A stretch of DNA of 61,286 nucleotides from Acidobacteriota bacterium (GCA_028876395.1 JAGWRX010000194.1:1-61286); one strand, 5' to 3'; shown: positions 34,930-44,533, counted from the stretch's first letter. The notes: generated by a model not told the origin, from the sequence alone. Numbers and translations: made by a program.

Positions 34930-36615
34930 CTATTCATAGTTGGTGTCGGGGTCTTCAGGGTGCTTCAAATCCCAGAGCGGGCGTCTGCTTTCCACTGTCG
35001 GGGTTCTGGCAAAGTTATAGCTCGGGGGCGGGGAAGTGGTGGACCATTCGAGCGTCCATGCATCCCAGGGGTCGGCTCCTGCCTTGGGACCTTTGAAGAA
35101 AGACCATACAAGGTTGTAGACAAAGATGAGGGTGGCAATGGTCTGAAAGATGGCTCCGCTGCTGACGATCATGTTCCAGATGGCCCATCCGCGGTCCGCC
35201 TCGTAGGTGTAGATGCGGCGGGGCATGCCGAGAATGCCGGGGATGTGCATGAAGTCGAAGGTGAGATGGAAGCCGATGACCAGGAGCCAGAAGTGCCACT
35301 TGCCCAGCTTCTCTGACATCATGCGTCCGGTCATCTTTGGATACCAGTAATAGAACGCCGAGAAGATCATGAAGAGGATGGCGCCAACCAGGACATAGTG
35401 GAAGTGGGCGACGACAAAGTAGGAATTGCCCAACTGCCAGTCGAAGGGTGAAGCGGCGAGCATGACTCCGGTAAGGCCCGCAATCAGGAACTGGAAGAGG
35501 AACCCGATGGCAAAGATCATGGGAGTGGTGAAGTGAATGCTGCCGCCCCAGAGAGTAGCCAGCCAGTTGAAGATCTTGATGCCGGTAGGCACTGCAATCA
35601 CCATGGTTGCCAGGGTGAAGAACGCATTGGCGCCGGGCCCCAGGCCGACCGTGAACATGTGGTGTGCCCATACGCCCATGCTGATAAAGCCGATGGCGAC
35701 GGTGGCCGCCACCATCGCGGGATAGCCGAAGATCGCCTTGCGCGAGAAGACGGGAATGATTTCGTTGGCGAAGGCAAAGGCCGGCAGCACGAGGATGTAG
35801 ACCTCGGGGTGTCCGAAGATCCAGAAGAAGTGCATCCACAGAACCGCGGAGCCGCCCGCCTGGGTATCGAAGAAGTGGCCGCCCAGGTAGCGGTCAATCA
35901 TGAGCATGATCTGTGCCGCGGTCAGCGGGCTGATTGCGATGAAAGCGATGCAACTGGTGACGAAGTAGAGCCAGACCAGCAGCGGCATGCGGCTCAGCTT
36001 CATGCCGGGACAGCGCATGCTCAGCGTTGTTGCGACAATGTTGAGCGCCGTGCCGATGCTGCCAACGCCGCTGAGCAGGACGCTCAGCGTCCAGTAGTCT
36101 GTGCTGTGGCCGGGCGAGAAGACCCGGGCCGTAAGCGGAGCGTAAGCGAACCAGCCGACATCCGGCGCCGTGCCCGCGCCGTAGAGTCCGCTGCCGGCGA
36201 AGTAACTGAAGTAGAGAAGCACGCCGCCAAATGCGGAGATCCAGAAGCTGAAGGCGTTCAGCCGCGGGAAGGCCATGTCGCGCGCGCCGATCATCAGCGG
36301 GATAAGGTAATTGCCGAAGCCGAACAGGATAGGCATGCCGACGAAGAACACCATCGTCGTGCCATGCATGGTGAAGAGCCGGTTGAAGGTCTGCGGCGAC
36401 ACGAATGTATTGTTGGGAACAGCGAGCTGGACGCGCATCAGCAGCGCCTCAATGCCCGCGATGACAAGAAAGATCAGCGCATACCCGATGTACATCAGCC
36501 CGATCTTTTTGTGATCGACGGTCGTGATCCAGTCATACAACACATCGAGCGCCCGGCCGCGTTGCCGCAATGCCGGGTGGGCTGCAATGGAGGTCGCCGG
36601 AGTATGAGTGGCCAT
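34930..36615 (-). CDS. ctaD: Cytochrome c oxidase subunit I
   Basis: 561 residues, twelve helices. FWIFGHPEVYILVLPAFAF holds the CuB His and the His-Tyr cross-link, and TRVF..., VWAHHMFTVG and FVVAHFHYVLVG supply the other CuB and haem ligands. This is the aa3-type catalytic subunit reducing oxygen to water and pumping protons. It follows subunit II by 21 bp and precedes subunit III by 24 bp. GAGGAA precedes the start. Confidence 0.97.
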   Translation of the reverse strand: MATHTPATSIAAHPALRQRGRALDVLYDWITTVDHKKIGLMYIGYALIFLVIAGIEALLMRVQLAVPNNTFVSPQTFNRLFTMHGTTMVFFVGMPILFGFGNYLIPLMIGARDMAFPRLNAFSFWISAFGGVLLYFSYFAGSGLYGAGTAPDVGWFAYAPLTARVFSPGHSTDYWTLSVLLSGVGSIGTALNIVATTLSMRCPGMKLSRMPLLVWLYFVTSCIAFIAISPLTAAQIMLMIDRYLGGHFFDTQAGGSAVLWMHFFWIFGHPEVYILVLPAFAFANEIIPVFSRKAIFGYPAMVAATVAIGFISMGVWAHHMFTVGLGPGANAFFTLATMVIAVPTGIKIFNWLATLWGGSIHFTTPMIFAIGFLFQFLIAGLTGVMLAASPFDWQLGNSYFVVAHFHYVLVGAILFMIFSAFYYWYPKMTGRMMSEKLGKWHFWLLVIGFHLTFDFMHIPGILGMPRRIYTYEADRGWAIWNMIVSSGAIFQTIATLIFVYNLVWSFFKGPKAGADPWDAWTLEWSTTSPPPSYNFARTPTVESRRPLWDLKHPEDPDTNYE

Positions 36616-36636
36616 AGGTTCCTCTTCTTCTGGCTG

Positions 36637-37722
36637 TTAACGAAGCGTCATGAGGTATTGCGTCACGGCGTCGAGATCGTGATCGCTGAGGTGCATGGCA
36701 GGCATCAGGGCGCCTGGCTTGAAGTGCGCCGGATCGTCGACAAAGGCGCGGAGATTTTCCGGCGTATTGGGTACGGAACCGGACGCGATTGTGGCGCGGC
36801 TGGCGACGTGTGACAGGTCGGGCCCGAACGTTCCCTTTGCCGCGGTGCCTGAGATCGCGTGACAACTGATGCAGGCATTGCGCTGGAAGACGGCACTTCC
36901 CTCTGAAGCGCTGGCGTTCTGCAATGCCGGATGCTGCTGCGCGGCAACCCATGCGGCAAAGTCGGCCGGCGAGTCGGCGTAGACGCGAATCAGCATCTTG
37001 GCGTGCTGCGTACCGCAGTACTGCGCGCACTGACCCAGGTACAGTCCCGGCTTTTCCGGGTCGATCCACATGGTGTTCACCTTGTTCGGGATGACATCCA
37101 TCTTGCCCGCCAATTCAGGAACCCAGAAACTGTGGTCTGTGTCCGCGGACGACATCGTGAGATAGGTCGGGGTGGGATGGCCGGGGTCGCTGACGGGCAC
37201 ATGCAACTCATTGGCCGTCACAATCCCCAGTTTGGGATAGCGATACTCCCACCAGTACTGGTGGCCGATGACCACCACATCCACTGCGGACGCGGGCTTG
37301 CGCGCCTGCTCGGTAATGAAGATCACGCGCGCGGTGGCAAGAAACAAAACGACGATGATCAGAACCGGAATGACCGTCCATGAGAGCTCGACCTGATTGC
37401 TGCCGTAGATCTGCGCGGGTTCCCGATTCGAGTCGCCGTTGCGGTGGCGATAGCGGATGAGCGTGTAAAGCAGAAGGCCGGAGACGACGAGAAAGATGGC
37501 CGCGCAGATGGCGAGAACGAGCATCGAAAGCCCGAAGATCGAGCGCGCTGGTGTTCCCTGGGGCGCGAAAATGTTGGTGGATGAATGGTCGAATTGAAAT
37601 GCGAGCAGCCCTGCTGCCCGGTAGACGCTGCGATGCGTCCACTGCGCAAGCTCTCGTGCGGGAGCGCCGATGGCGCCTGACATGAGCTTCTCCGCCGTTG
37701 CCTGGTTCATGCACAAAGACAT
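36637..37722 (-). CDS. ctaC: Cytochrome c oxidase subunit II fused to cytochrome c (caa3 type)
   Basis: 361 residues. Two membrane helices (about 75-100 and 120-140) are followed by a cupredoxin domain; the CuA ligands are in GQCAQYCGTQHAKM with an upstream His in DHSFWVPEL. A C-terminal cytochrome c domain has NACISCHAIS and a late Met. This defines a caa3-type oxidase that carries its own electron donor. Start ATG 37722 has TGAGGA 6 nt upstream and is preferred over a GTG at 37734. It is the first gene of the operon. Confidence 0.94.
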   Translation of the reverse strand: MSLCMNQATAEKLMSGAIGAPARELAQWTHRSVYRAAGLLAFQFDHSSTNIFAPQGTPARSIFGLSMLVLAICAAIFLVVSGLLLYTLIRYRHRNGDSNREPAQIYGSNQVELSWTVIPVLIIVVLFLATARVIFITEQARKPASAVDVVVIGHQYWWEYRYPKLGIVTANELHVPVSDPGHPTPTYLTMSSADTDHSFWVPELAGKMDVIPNKVNTMWIDPEKPGLYLGQCAQYCGTQHAKMLIRVYADSPADFAAWVAAQQHPALQNASASEGSAVFQRNACISCHAISGTAAKGTFGPDLSHVASRATIASGSVPNTPENLRAFVDDPAHFKPGALMPAMHLSDHDLDAVTQYLMTLR

Positions 37723-38535
37723 CGTTATCCTCACCGCATCGCAGGCGCCGTCACGTCTGCCGGAGTTTTCTCAAGCGGGCCAACCCGGCACGTGGCGCTT
37801 TCTGACGCGTCAGATACTACCTTGTATTTCGCTGCCGACCCCCGGACTCGAAGAAACTGTTCCGTATTTGGTTCAGCTTCGAGTCGTACGACAAGCCTAA
37901 AGACTTAGAGCATGTGACAAAAAATGTTTTTTAAGCATTGCAAAGCCGGCGGCCTCATCTGTGTGAAGTTCCACCGGTCGTACCAAACTCCAAAAACCGC
38001 CCCACGCTGAAGCGAGCAAGCTGTTCTGGCAGATGTTTGCGTTGGGTTGCGTCGGGCACAGCATACACCCGCCCGGTTATGGCTTAAAGCACAAACTGCA
38101 TGACTGGCAGGCTTGAAGCCAATGGGTGAGGCATTTCTGCATCACCCGGGTTCGCCCCGCGCCTGAAGCATCTCGTGTGCGCCAGACTGAAACGGTGGTT
38201 GTGATCTTGACGATATTGCGCGCCAAAAGCGATCTCTGACTCAGTTTCGGAGGCCGGACGAATTCATTCAATCATCGTCAGGGCAAGCCGGCGACTCGAT
38301 CCGCTCCATCAAGACTATCATCTTCTTCGCGTCGTCCAAAGCGCGGCGCAAACCTGCGCAATCGGCCGCGGCGGTTGCGGGCCCCACGGGGGAAGTCCAA
38401 TCGCGATAGCGCGTCCCGGGCGCGATTCAAAGACGGGAGCAGTTCCGCAGCCGCCAGGAATAGACGTCGTTCTTGCACAATACGGGACGCGAAGTTTTCC
38501 TCAGCGACGGCATGTACCATGAACGAAGACTGCTC
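37723..38535. other. Long gene-free stretch between ctaC and tex
   Basis: About 810 bases between divergent genes with no open frame that resembles a protein on either strand and no tRNA or RNA family I recognise. It has a 10-bp palindrome GTCGTACGAC (37883-37892) and an A6-TG-T6 block (37919-37932). It must hold the respiratory operon promoter (minus strand) and the tex promoter (plus strand). The length is unusual for this gene-dense window, so a small RNA or decayed gene is possible. Confidence 0.5.
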
Positions 38536-40812
38536 ATGACCGACAAGAAAAATCTCTCCTCTGAAATCCTTCTTCATATTTCAAAAACGTTGAACCTGCC
38601 CACGCGCGGACTGGTAGCCGCCATCGAACTTCTCGACGACGGCGGCACGGTTCCCTTCATTGCGCGGTATCGCAAGGAGGCCACAGGCAATCTGGACGAG
38701 GTGCAGATTCGCGCCATCGAAGAGAAGCTGGCTTACTTCCGCGAGCTGGCGGACCGGCGGGAGACCATTCTCGCTTCCATTGCGGAGCAGGGCAAGCTGA
38801 CGGACGATCTCAAGGCGCGCATCGAGGCCACGCTCGATAAGAGCGAGCTTGAAGACCTGTATCTGCCCTACCGGCCCAAGCGGCGCACCAAGGCCACCAT
38901 TGCCAGCGAGAAAGGCCTGGAGCCGCTGGCTGCTTATCTCTGGGCGCAACAGCCTGCCACAGATCCGCTCAAGAGTCTTGCAGCCGGATTTGTGAATACA
39001 GAACTGGGCGTGGCGACGATTGAGGACGCGCTCGAGGGGGCGCGGCACATCGTGGCCGAGTGGATCAGCGAAGACGCGGACCTGCGCAAAGCGCTTCGCC
39101 ACCTTGTGTTCGACGAAGGCGTGGTGATGAGCCGCAAGGTGACTGATGCGGTGGACGAGCAGGAAAAGTTCAAGATGTATTACGAGTACAGGGAGCCGGT
39201 GAAGACCATTCCCTCGCACCGGATGCTGGCCATCCGACGCGGCGAAGGCGAGAACGTGCTCTACTTCCTCATCGAGGTTGAAGGGGAGCGCGCCGTGGCA
39301 ATCATGCGCCGGCATGTGATGCGCGCGCCGGGCGACTGGACAGAGCAGCTTGAGTTGGCCATCGACGACGCCTGGAAACGCCTGCTGAATTCATCCATTC
39401 AGGCCGAGATTCGCCTGGAGTTGAAGCGGCGATCGGACACGGAAGCGATTCAGGTTTTTCGCGACAATCTTTATAACCTGCTGCTGGCGCCGCCCGCCGG
39501 GCCGATCGCCGTGCTGGGCATCGACCCCGGCCTGCGCACAGGCTGCAAGGTCGCCGTGGTGGATGAAACCGGCAAGCTGCTGGCGCACGACGTGCTCTAT
39601 CTCCACACTTCAAAGCAGGGCAATGCAGAGGCTGCGCCGAAGCTGGAAGCGCTGCTGCGCAGGCACAACATCCGCGCCGTCGCCATCGGCAACGGAACCG
39701 CCTCGCGCGAGACGGACGCCTTTGTGCGCGGCTTTCTGCGTGACAAGGGCATCCAGGAAATTTTCTCCGTGACGGTAAGCGAGTCGGGGGCCAGCGTCTA
39801 CTCTGCGTCGGACGTTGCGCGGCAGGAGTTTCCCGATCTCGATCTGACGGTGCGCGGCGCCATCTCCATTGCGCGCCGGCTTCAGGACCCGCTCTCCGAA
39901 CTGGTGAAGGTCGATCCCAAGTCGATCGGCGTGGGCCAGTACCAGCACGATGTGGATCAGCGGCAGTTGGCCGAGTCGCTGGAAAATGTTGTCGAGAGCT
40001 GCGTGAACAAGGTCGGCGTGGACCTGAACACATCCTCATGGACGCTGCTGCGTCATGTCGCGGGCATCACCGAGCGATCCGCGCTGAACATCGTGAGCTA
40101 TCGCAACGAGAAGGGCAGCTTTCGTTCACGCATGCAACTGCTGGAGGTGCCGGGCATCGGACCCAAGACATTTGAGCAGGCAGCTGGTTTTCTGCGCATC
40201 CGCAACGGTGACAATCCGCTGGACCTGACAGCCGTACATCCTGAGTCGTACCCGGTGGTCGAGCAGATTGCGCAGTCGCTCGAGACCTCAGTGAGCGAGA
40301 TCATCCGCCAGCCGCAGTTGCTTGAGCAGGTGGATGCGCGTCAGCTTTCCGCGGGGACCTATACCGTGCAGGACATCCTGGCCGAATTGCGCAAACCCGG
40401 GCGCGATCCACGCGACAAGTTTGTTGCGCCCAGCTTCCGCGAAGAGGTCCGCGAGATCGCCGATGTGCAGGCGGGCATGGTGCTGGAGGGCGTGGTGACG
40501 AATGTGACCAAGTTTGGCGCATTTGTCGATATCGGTGTCCATCAGGACGGGCTGGTGCACATCAGTGAGCTGTCCAACCGCTTCATCAAGGACCCTTCGG
40601 AAGCAGTGAAGACGGGCCAGATCGTCAAAGTGATGGTGCTCAGTGTGGACACGAAGGCAAAGCGCATTGCACTTTCCATCAAGGCGCTCGCTGCGCCGGC
40701 GTCGCGCACCGCAAAGCCCGTGTCCAAGCCCGCGCCGAGGCCAGCGCCCAAGGCGGAGGCAACGCTCGATGAAAAGCTCACCGCGCTCTCGATGAAGTGG
40801 AAGGTGCGATGA
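38536..40812 (+). CDS. tex: Tex-family RNA-binding transcription accessory protein
   Basis: 758 residues. The Tex N-terminal helical region is seen in FIARYRKEATGNLDEVQIRAI, the YqgF-like RNase-H fold at AVLGIDPGLRTGCKVAVVDE, the helix-hairpin-helix block at SRMQLLEVPGIGPKTFEQAAGFLRI (kept here as a region), and a C-terminal S1 domain at VVTNVTKFGAFVDIGVHQDG, then a basic Ala/Pro-rich tail. Tex binds nucleic acid and is linked to transcription and stress survival. Start ATG 38536 fits the family N-terminus; in-frame ATGs at 38512 and 38473 are less likely. Confidence 0.95.
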   Translation: MTDKKNLSSEILLHISKTLNLPTRGLVAAIELLDDGGTVPFIARYRKEATGNLDEVQIRAIEEKLAYFRELADRRETILASIAEQGKLTDDLKARIEATLDKSELEDLYLPYRPKRRTKATIASEKGLEPLAAYLWAQQPATDPLKSLAAGFVNTELGVATIEDALEGARHIVAEWISEDADLRKALRHLVFDEGVVMSRKVTDAVDEQEKFKMYYEYREPVKTIPSHRMLAIRRGEGENVLYFLIEVEGERAVAIMRRHVMRAPGDWTEQLELAIDDAWKRLLNSSIQAEIRLELKRRSDTEAIQVFRDNLYNLLLAPPAGPIAVLGIDPGLRTGCKVAVVDETGKLLAHDVLYLHTSKQGNAEAAPKLEALLRRHNIRAVAIGNGTASRETDAFVRGFLRDKGIQEIFSVTVSESGASVYSASDVARQEFPDLDLTVRGAISIARRLQDPLSELVKVDPKSIGVGQYQHDVDQRQLAESLENVVESCVNKVGVDLNTSSWTLLRHVAGITERSALNIVSYRNEKGSFRSRMQLLEVPGIGPKTFEQAAGFLRIRNGDNPLDLTAVHPESYPVVEQIAQSLETSVSEIIRQPQLLEQVDARQLSAGTYTVQDILAELRKPGRDPRDKFVAPSFREEVREIADVQAGMVLEGVVTNVTKFGAFVDIGVHQDGLVHISELSNRFIKDPSEAVKTGQIVKVMVLSVDTKAKRIALSIKALAAPASRTAKPVSKPAPRPAPKAEATLDEKLTALSMKWKVR

Positions 40813-40817
40813 CGACC

Positions 40818-40854
40818 GCAGGCGGCGTTGTGCAGGGGGTCCTGGGCCGCCTGC
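40818..40854. terminator. Hairpin between convergent tex and murI
   Basis: GCAGGCGGC (40818-40826) and GCCGCCTGC (40846-40854) form a perfect 9-bp stem in the 42-bp gap between the two stop codons. There is no T-tract on either side. Its place suggests a shared transcription end. Confidence 0.55.
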
Positions 40855-41694
40855 TCAGCCGCCCAGGTCAACCAGCTCGACGTGGCCGACTGGACGCCCA
40901 AGGAAGCGGGAGCCGAGCCGCTCGAACTTTTCCACCGAGTCGGTGGCGAAGCAGCGGATTTCAGTGGGCGGGGTATCGCCGGAGGAGAGCGGCGCGGCGC
41001 GGCCATGGAAAAGATGCGCGGCGGCTTCGGCGGCTGACTCTGCGGAGTCGATCACTCGCATGCCTGCCGGTACGGCACGCTCGATGGCGGGCCGCAGCAG
41101 CGGGTAGTGCGTGCAGCCGAGGACCAGCGTGTCAGCGTGCAGGCCCTGGGCGGCGGCTTCGGCGTTCAACTCGTCGAGATAGATGCCGATGACCTCGGCG
41201 GTGACGGGATGGCTAGTCCAGCCCTCCTCGACCAGCGGAACGAGCAGCGGGCAGGCTTTCTCAATCGCGCGCAGTCCCTGTGCGCGGCAGGCTGAGGCGT
41301 AGGCATGGCTTTGCACGGTGGCGTCGGTGGCGATCACCAGCACGTCCCCGGTGCGCGAGGCGGCGCGGGCCGCAGCGGCGCCAGGCTCAATGACGCCGAG
41401 GACTGGGATGGGGACGGCTTCCTGAATGGCGTCGAGGGCCAGCGCGCTGGCGGTGTTGCATGCGATGACGAGGAACTCGGCACCCTGCTCGCGGACGAGG
41501 AACTGCGCGCTTTCCACGGCATAGCGGGCGATGGTGCGGCGCGACTTGGAGCCGTAGGGGAGGCGCGCGGTGTCGCCGATGAAGGCAAAGCGCGCGCGCG
41601 GCAGCCGGGCCACCAGAGCGCGCAGCACGGTGAGTCCGCCAAAGCCGGAATCGAAGACGCCAATGGTGGGAGCGGAGGTTCGAGGACTGCTCAC
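40855..41694 (-). CDS. murI: Glutamate racemase
   Basis: 279 residues. GVFDSGFGGLTVLRAL, VIACNTASALALD (first catalytic Cys) and LVLGCTHYPLLRPAI (second catalytic Cys) are diagnostic. The enzyme supplies D-glutamate for murein. It starts with a GTG whose GTGA overlaps the stop of the GerMN gene, so it is the last gene of the DUF1015-amidase-GerMN-murI operon. Both catalytic Cys are present. Confidence 0.96.
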   Translation of the reverse strand: MSSPRTSAPTIGVFDSGFGGLTVLRALVARLPRARFAFIGDTARLPYGSKSRRTIARYAVESAQFLVREQGAEFLVIACNTASALALDAIQEAVPIPVLGVIEPGAAAARAASRTGDVLVIATDATVQSHAYASACRAQGLRAIEKACPLLVPLVEEGWTSHPVTAEVIGIYLDELNAEAAAQGLHADTLVLGCTHYPLLRPAIERAVPAGMRVIDSAESAAEAAAHLFHGRAAPLSSGDTPPTEIRCFATDSVEKFERLGSRFLGRPVGHVELVDLGG

Positions 41695-42317
41695 GGATTG
41701 GTTCCCCCGGTTGGGACAGCGTTGGCGGTGAGATAGGTGCGGGTGAGGTCGGCATGGCCGGCCAGGGTGTCGCGCTGCTGGCCGTCGACCAGGAACCGGA
41801 CCTGGGTGATGCGAGGGAAGTTGGCGCGCAGCGTGGCGCAGATGGAGAGCACGGTGAGAGTTTCGGTCTCCAGGCCCGACGGGTGACTCGCTGCAAAGCT
41901 GCCTGTCAGGTTGATCACGGCCAGTTGCGCATCAGGATTTTGAGGGTCCTTGGGGCCTGTGGCCGGCAGAAGAAAGACCTGGGCCACACCGGCAGCCCCG
42001 CCCGGAACCGGGTGGGCAGAGTCCGGGGCGGCGTAGAGGTCCAGCAGTTTGCCCACCAGGACGCGTGCGCGCGCGCCGGGATCCTGGGGCAGGGGCAGGG
42101 AGTGAGCCTGGGCGAGCAGGGAGCCGTCGGCATCGTTGGCTGCCACCAGCGTGGCCTGCTCGGACGGCGCTACTTCCGGCGCATGGGTGGGCGCTGAGTC
42201 CTCGCCCGCCAGCAGGCGCTTGTGGGCACGCTCACGCAGTTGCCACAGCACCCCGCCCATGACCAGCGAGGCCACCAGCAGAACGATGACGAGGACCTTC
42301 TGGTAGCGGGGAATCAC
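41691..42317 (-). CDS. GerMN-domain membrane-anchored protein
   Basis: 208 residues. A single N-terminal membrane helix (VLVIVLLVASLVMGGVLW) is followed by a linker and one GerMN domain with VINLTGSFAASHPSGLETETL and QVRFLVDGQQRDTLAGHADL. GerMN domains occur in sporulation/germination protein GerM and in non-spore-formers next to cell wall amidases. It is joined to the amidase gene by ATGA and to murI by GTGA overlaps. A periplasmic wall-related role is likely; the ligand is unknown. Confidence 0.85.
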   Translation of the reverse strand: MIPRYQKVLVIVLLVASLVMGGVLWQLRERAHKRLLAGEDSAPTHAPEVAPSEQATLVAANDADGSLLAQAHSLPLPQDPGARARVLVGKLLDLYAAPDSAHPVPGGAAGVAQVFLLPATGPKDPQNPDAQLAVINLTGSFAASHPSGLETETLTVLSICATLRANFPRITQVRFLVDGQQRDTLAGHADLTRTYLTANAVPTGGTNP

Positions 42318-43000
42318 GGCTGGCGGGCCTCCGTGCGGAACTCCAGGACTGCGGCGGCCACCGCTCCGGCAACGCGTGCCTGGTAGGCGGGGTCGTCCGG
42401 CTCGGCGGTGATCTGGCCGTCCGGTCCGCGCTCCGGCGCAACTTCAACAGCAACGGCGGGGCAGGTCATGCTGTCGACCGTGGGCAGCGTGGTGCGATCC
42501 AGTGTCACGTTCATGCCGCCATGCAGCAGAGCGGAGTTGAGCACCCCGGCCAGCGCCAGACTGCGCGTAACCCAGGCGGCCTGCGCCGTTTTCCAGGCGG
42601 CGAAGCGCGTGGCCTGCACGGGCGCAAGCGAGGAGACAAACAGGTGCGCTCCCGAGCCGCTGTCCGATGCGTGGAGGCTCAGGCAGACCTGCGCCGCGGC
42701 GTAGTTTGCAATCGCCGCGCGCCGGTTCGAGTCAATGGTCGCGTCAGATTCCCGGGTGGTGACGACTGCGATGCCGCGCGCTGCCAGCAGAGAGCGCAGC
42801 CTGACACTCAGCGCGAGCGTGGCGGCCTTTTCCGGCTGGCCGCTGCCAAGCCGTCCGCCGGGGTCACTGCCGCCGTGGGCGGCGTCCAGCACCACCACGA
42901 AACGGCTCGCGGGGGCGGGCGGAGCCTGCTGCGCGGCGGCCGGCAAAGCAGCCAATCCGGCTGCCGCCAGAGCCGCGAGCGCGCTTTTACTCCAGTGCAT
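42314..43000 (-). CDS. N-acetylmuramoyl-L-alanine amidase (Amidase_3)
   Basis: 228 residues. A signal peptide (AALAAAGLAALPAAAQQ) precedes an Amidase_3 zinc hydrolase: VVVLDAAHGGSDPGG (first His), VCLSLHASDSGSG (second His) and PAVAVEVAPERGP (acidic residue). The normal DAGHGG has become DAAHGG. It is a short catalytic-only form without AMIN or SPOR domains. It would cut the sugar-peptide bond of murein in the periplasm. It overlaps the DUF1015 stop by 14 bp. Confidence 0.88.
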   Translation of the reverse strand: MHWSKSALAALAAAGLAALPAAAQQAPPAPASRFVVVLDAAHGGSDPGGRLGSGQPEKAATLALSVRLRSLLAARGIAVVTTRESDATIDSNRRAAIANYAAAQVCLSLHASDSGSGAHLFVSSLAPVQATRFAAWKTAQAAWVTRSLALAGVLNSALLHGGMNVTLDRTTLPTVDSMTCPAVAVEVAPERGPDGQITAEPDDPAYQARVAGAVAAAVLEFRTEARQP

Positions 43001-44312
43001 AGATGGTCATGCCGCTGAGCAGCTTGGGAAAGAAGTCAGTGGATTTTTGCGGCATGACAGAACCGGCAAAGGCCACTTCCCGCAGCTGCTCCATGGTGAC
43101 GGGGTTGGTAAGGAACGTGATATTGGCCTCGCCTCGGCGCGCCTGATCCACGGCCTCGGCCGCGTCACGCAGGTAGCGGATGTTGGTCTGCTCGCGGACT
43201 TTTTCCGCGTCCAGCCCCAGCAGCCGGTCGAGCACGATGGTGTGCAGATGGCTCAGATCAAGCTTGCGCTGATGCTCAGGCAGGCCGGCCAGCGCTGCGG
43301 CCGCTGCTTCCGGTTTGGAGCGCAGCAGCAGGGCCCCCGAGCGTGTCACCGCGACAAAGGCCGTGCCTGTTTGAGCTTTCAGCTTGTCAATGTATGCAGA
43401 AGCGTCGGCTTCGGGCAGCGCCTCGACCGTGAAGAACTCTTCCGCGGCGCGGGCAAAGGCTGCCGGGTCAAAGCCCTCAAGGCTGTGGACCACGCGATGG
43501 GTGGGCAGGATGACCAGGCCATCGGAATCCATATTGACGAAGGTCATCATGACCGCCGCCTCGGGGTAGGCGGGCTGGGGCAACTGGCTTGTGCTGTGCT
43601 CGGCGCTGGCAACGGACGCCGGCGCATGCTCCCTGGAGTAGTTCAGCGCAGTTTCGTAGCGGTGGTGACCGTCCGCGATGATGAGCTTCTTGTCGGCCAT
43701 GGCCGAGGCGAGCAGGCGGATGGCCGCCGGGTCGCTGACCCGCCAGATGCGGTGCAGCACGCCGTACTCGTCGGTGACTTCCGCTTCCGCGGGGCCGGCG
43801 CCGTCATACAAAATCTTCTCCACGCTCCCGGCTGGGTCAGAGTAGAGCATGAAGATCTGGCCGAAGTGGGCGCGCGTTGCCTTCAGCAGGTTGAGCCGGT
43901 CGCTCTTGGGCTTGGAGAGCGTGTACTCGTGGCGGAAGACCACCTGCTCGGCATAGTCGTGGAGCTTGCCCAGGGCGATAAAGCCACGCCGCTCCTTGAC
44001 CACATCTGTCCCCGGCACCTTGAAGCGCTGGGCGTACGCGAAGATGCAGGGGTCCTTCTCCTGCACCAGCACGCCCTGTTCGCGCCAGGCGCGAAAATCG
44101 CGCGCGGCACGGGAATAAACGGTTTCGCCCCGCTCGGCGTCAAATAGTTCAGGAAGGCCAAGGATGATGCGGACCAGGTTGTACGGGCTGCGCTGGTAGT
44201 AAGCCTGCTGCATGGCCGGAGAAATCTTGTCGTAGGGCTGGGTGACAACGTCGTCCAGCCGGACTGCGGAAGGATTGTAGCGCCAGGCGCGAAACGGATA
44301 GATGGTGGCCAT
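42987..44312 (-). CDS. DUF1015 family protein
   Basis: 441 residues. It begins MATIYPFRAWRYNPS and continues VVTQPYDKISPAMQQAYYQRSPYNLVRI, the hallmark opening of DUF1015 (PF06245), with IADGHHRYETALNYS in the middle, a His-rich motif like those of ParB-related nucleotide-using enzymes. Members are cytosolic and of unknown function; some have been proposed to relate to ParB-type kinases acting on free serine. It heads the murein operon (amidase, GerMN, murI). Start ATG 44312 matches the family N-terminus. Confidence 0.88.
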   Translation of the reverse strand: MATIYPFRAWRYNPSAVRLDDVVTQPYDKISPAMQQAYYQRSPYNLVRIILGLPELFDAERGETVYSRAARDFRAWREQGVLVQEKDPCIFAYAQRFKVPGTDVVKERRGFIALGKLHDYAEQVVFRHEYTLSKPKSDRLNLLKATRAHFGQIFMLYSDPAGSVEKILYDGAGPAEAEVTDEYGVLHRIWRVSDPAAIRLLASAMADKKLIIADGHHRYETALNYSREHAPASVASAEHSTSQLPQPAYPEAAVMMTFVNMDSDGLVILPTHRVVHSLEGFDPAAFARAAEEFFTVEALPEADASAYIDKLKAQTGTAFVAVTRSGALLLRSKPEAAAAALAGLPEHQRKLDLSHLHTIVLDRLLGLDAEKVREQTNIRYLRDAAEAVDQARRGEANITFLTNPVTMEQLREVAFAGSVMPQKSTDFFPKLLSGMTIYALE

Positions 44313-44533
44313 GCGGATGGTCTTACTCCCCGTTGAAACGGTGGAATTTGCGCCCAGTGGCCCCATATACGGCTCGTGTCCGGGCACTGCGCGCTCAGGT
44401 CCGATTGTATCGCAGGACCGTTGATCGGCCCGACTTCGACCATATTGAAAACAGGAATCCGCGGCGGGCGCGGGGCAGGGAACCCGCACCGCCAACCGTG
44501 CTAATATCGGCTTCTATCTCTGGGTGCAGCGGC

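Noticed and set aside
35533-36813. A 426-codon plus-strand frame opposite ctaD/ctaC
   Set aside because: Antisense shadow of the cytochrome oxidase genes; His/Asp/Glu-rich with no fold, no start signal.
38278-38577. A 99-codon minus-strand frame in the gap before tex
   Set aside because: Arg-rich, no recognised motif, overlaps the tex 5' end; probably not a gene.
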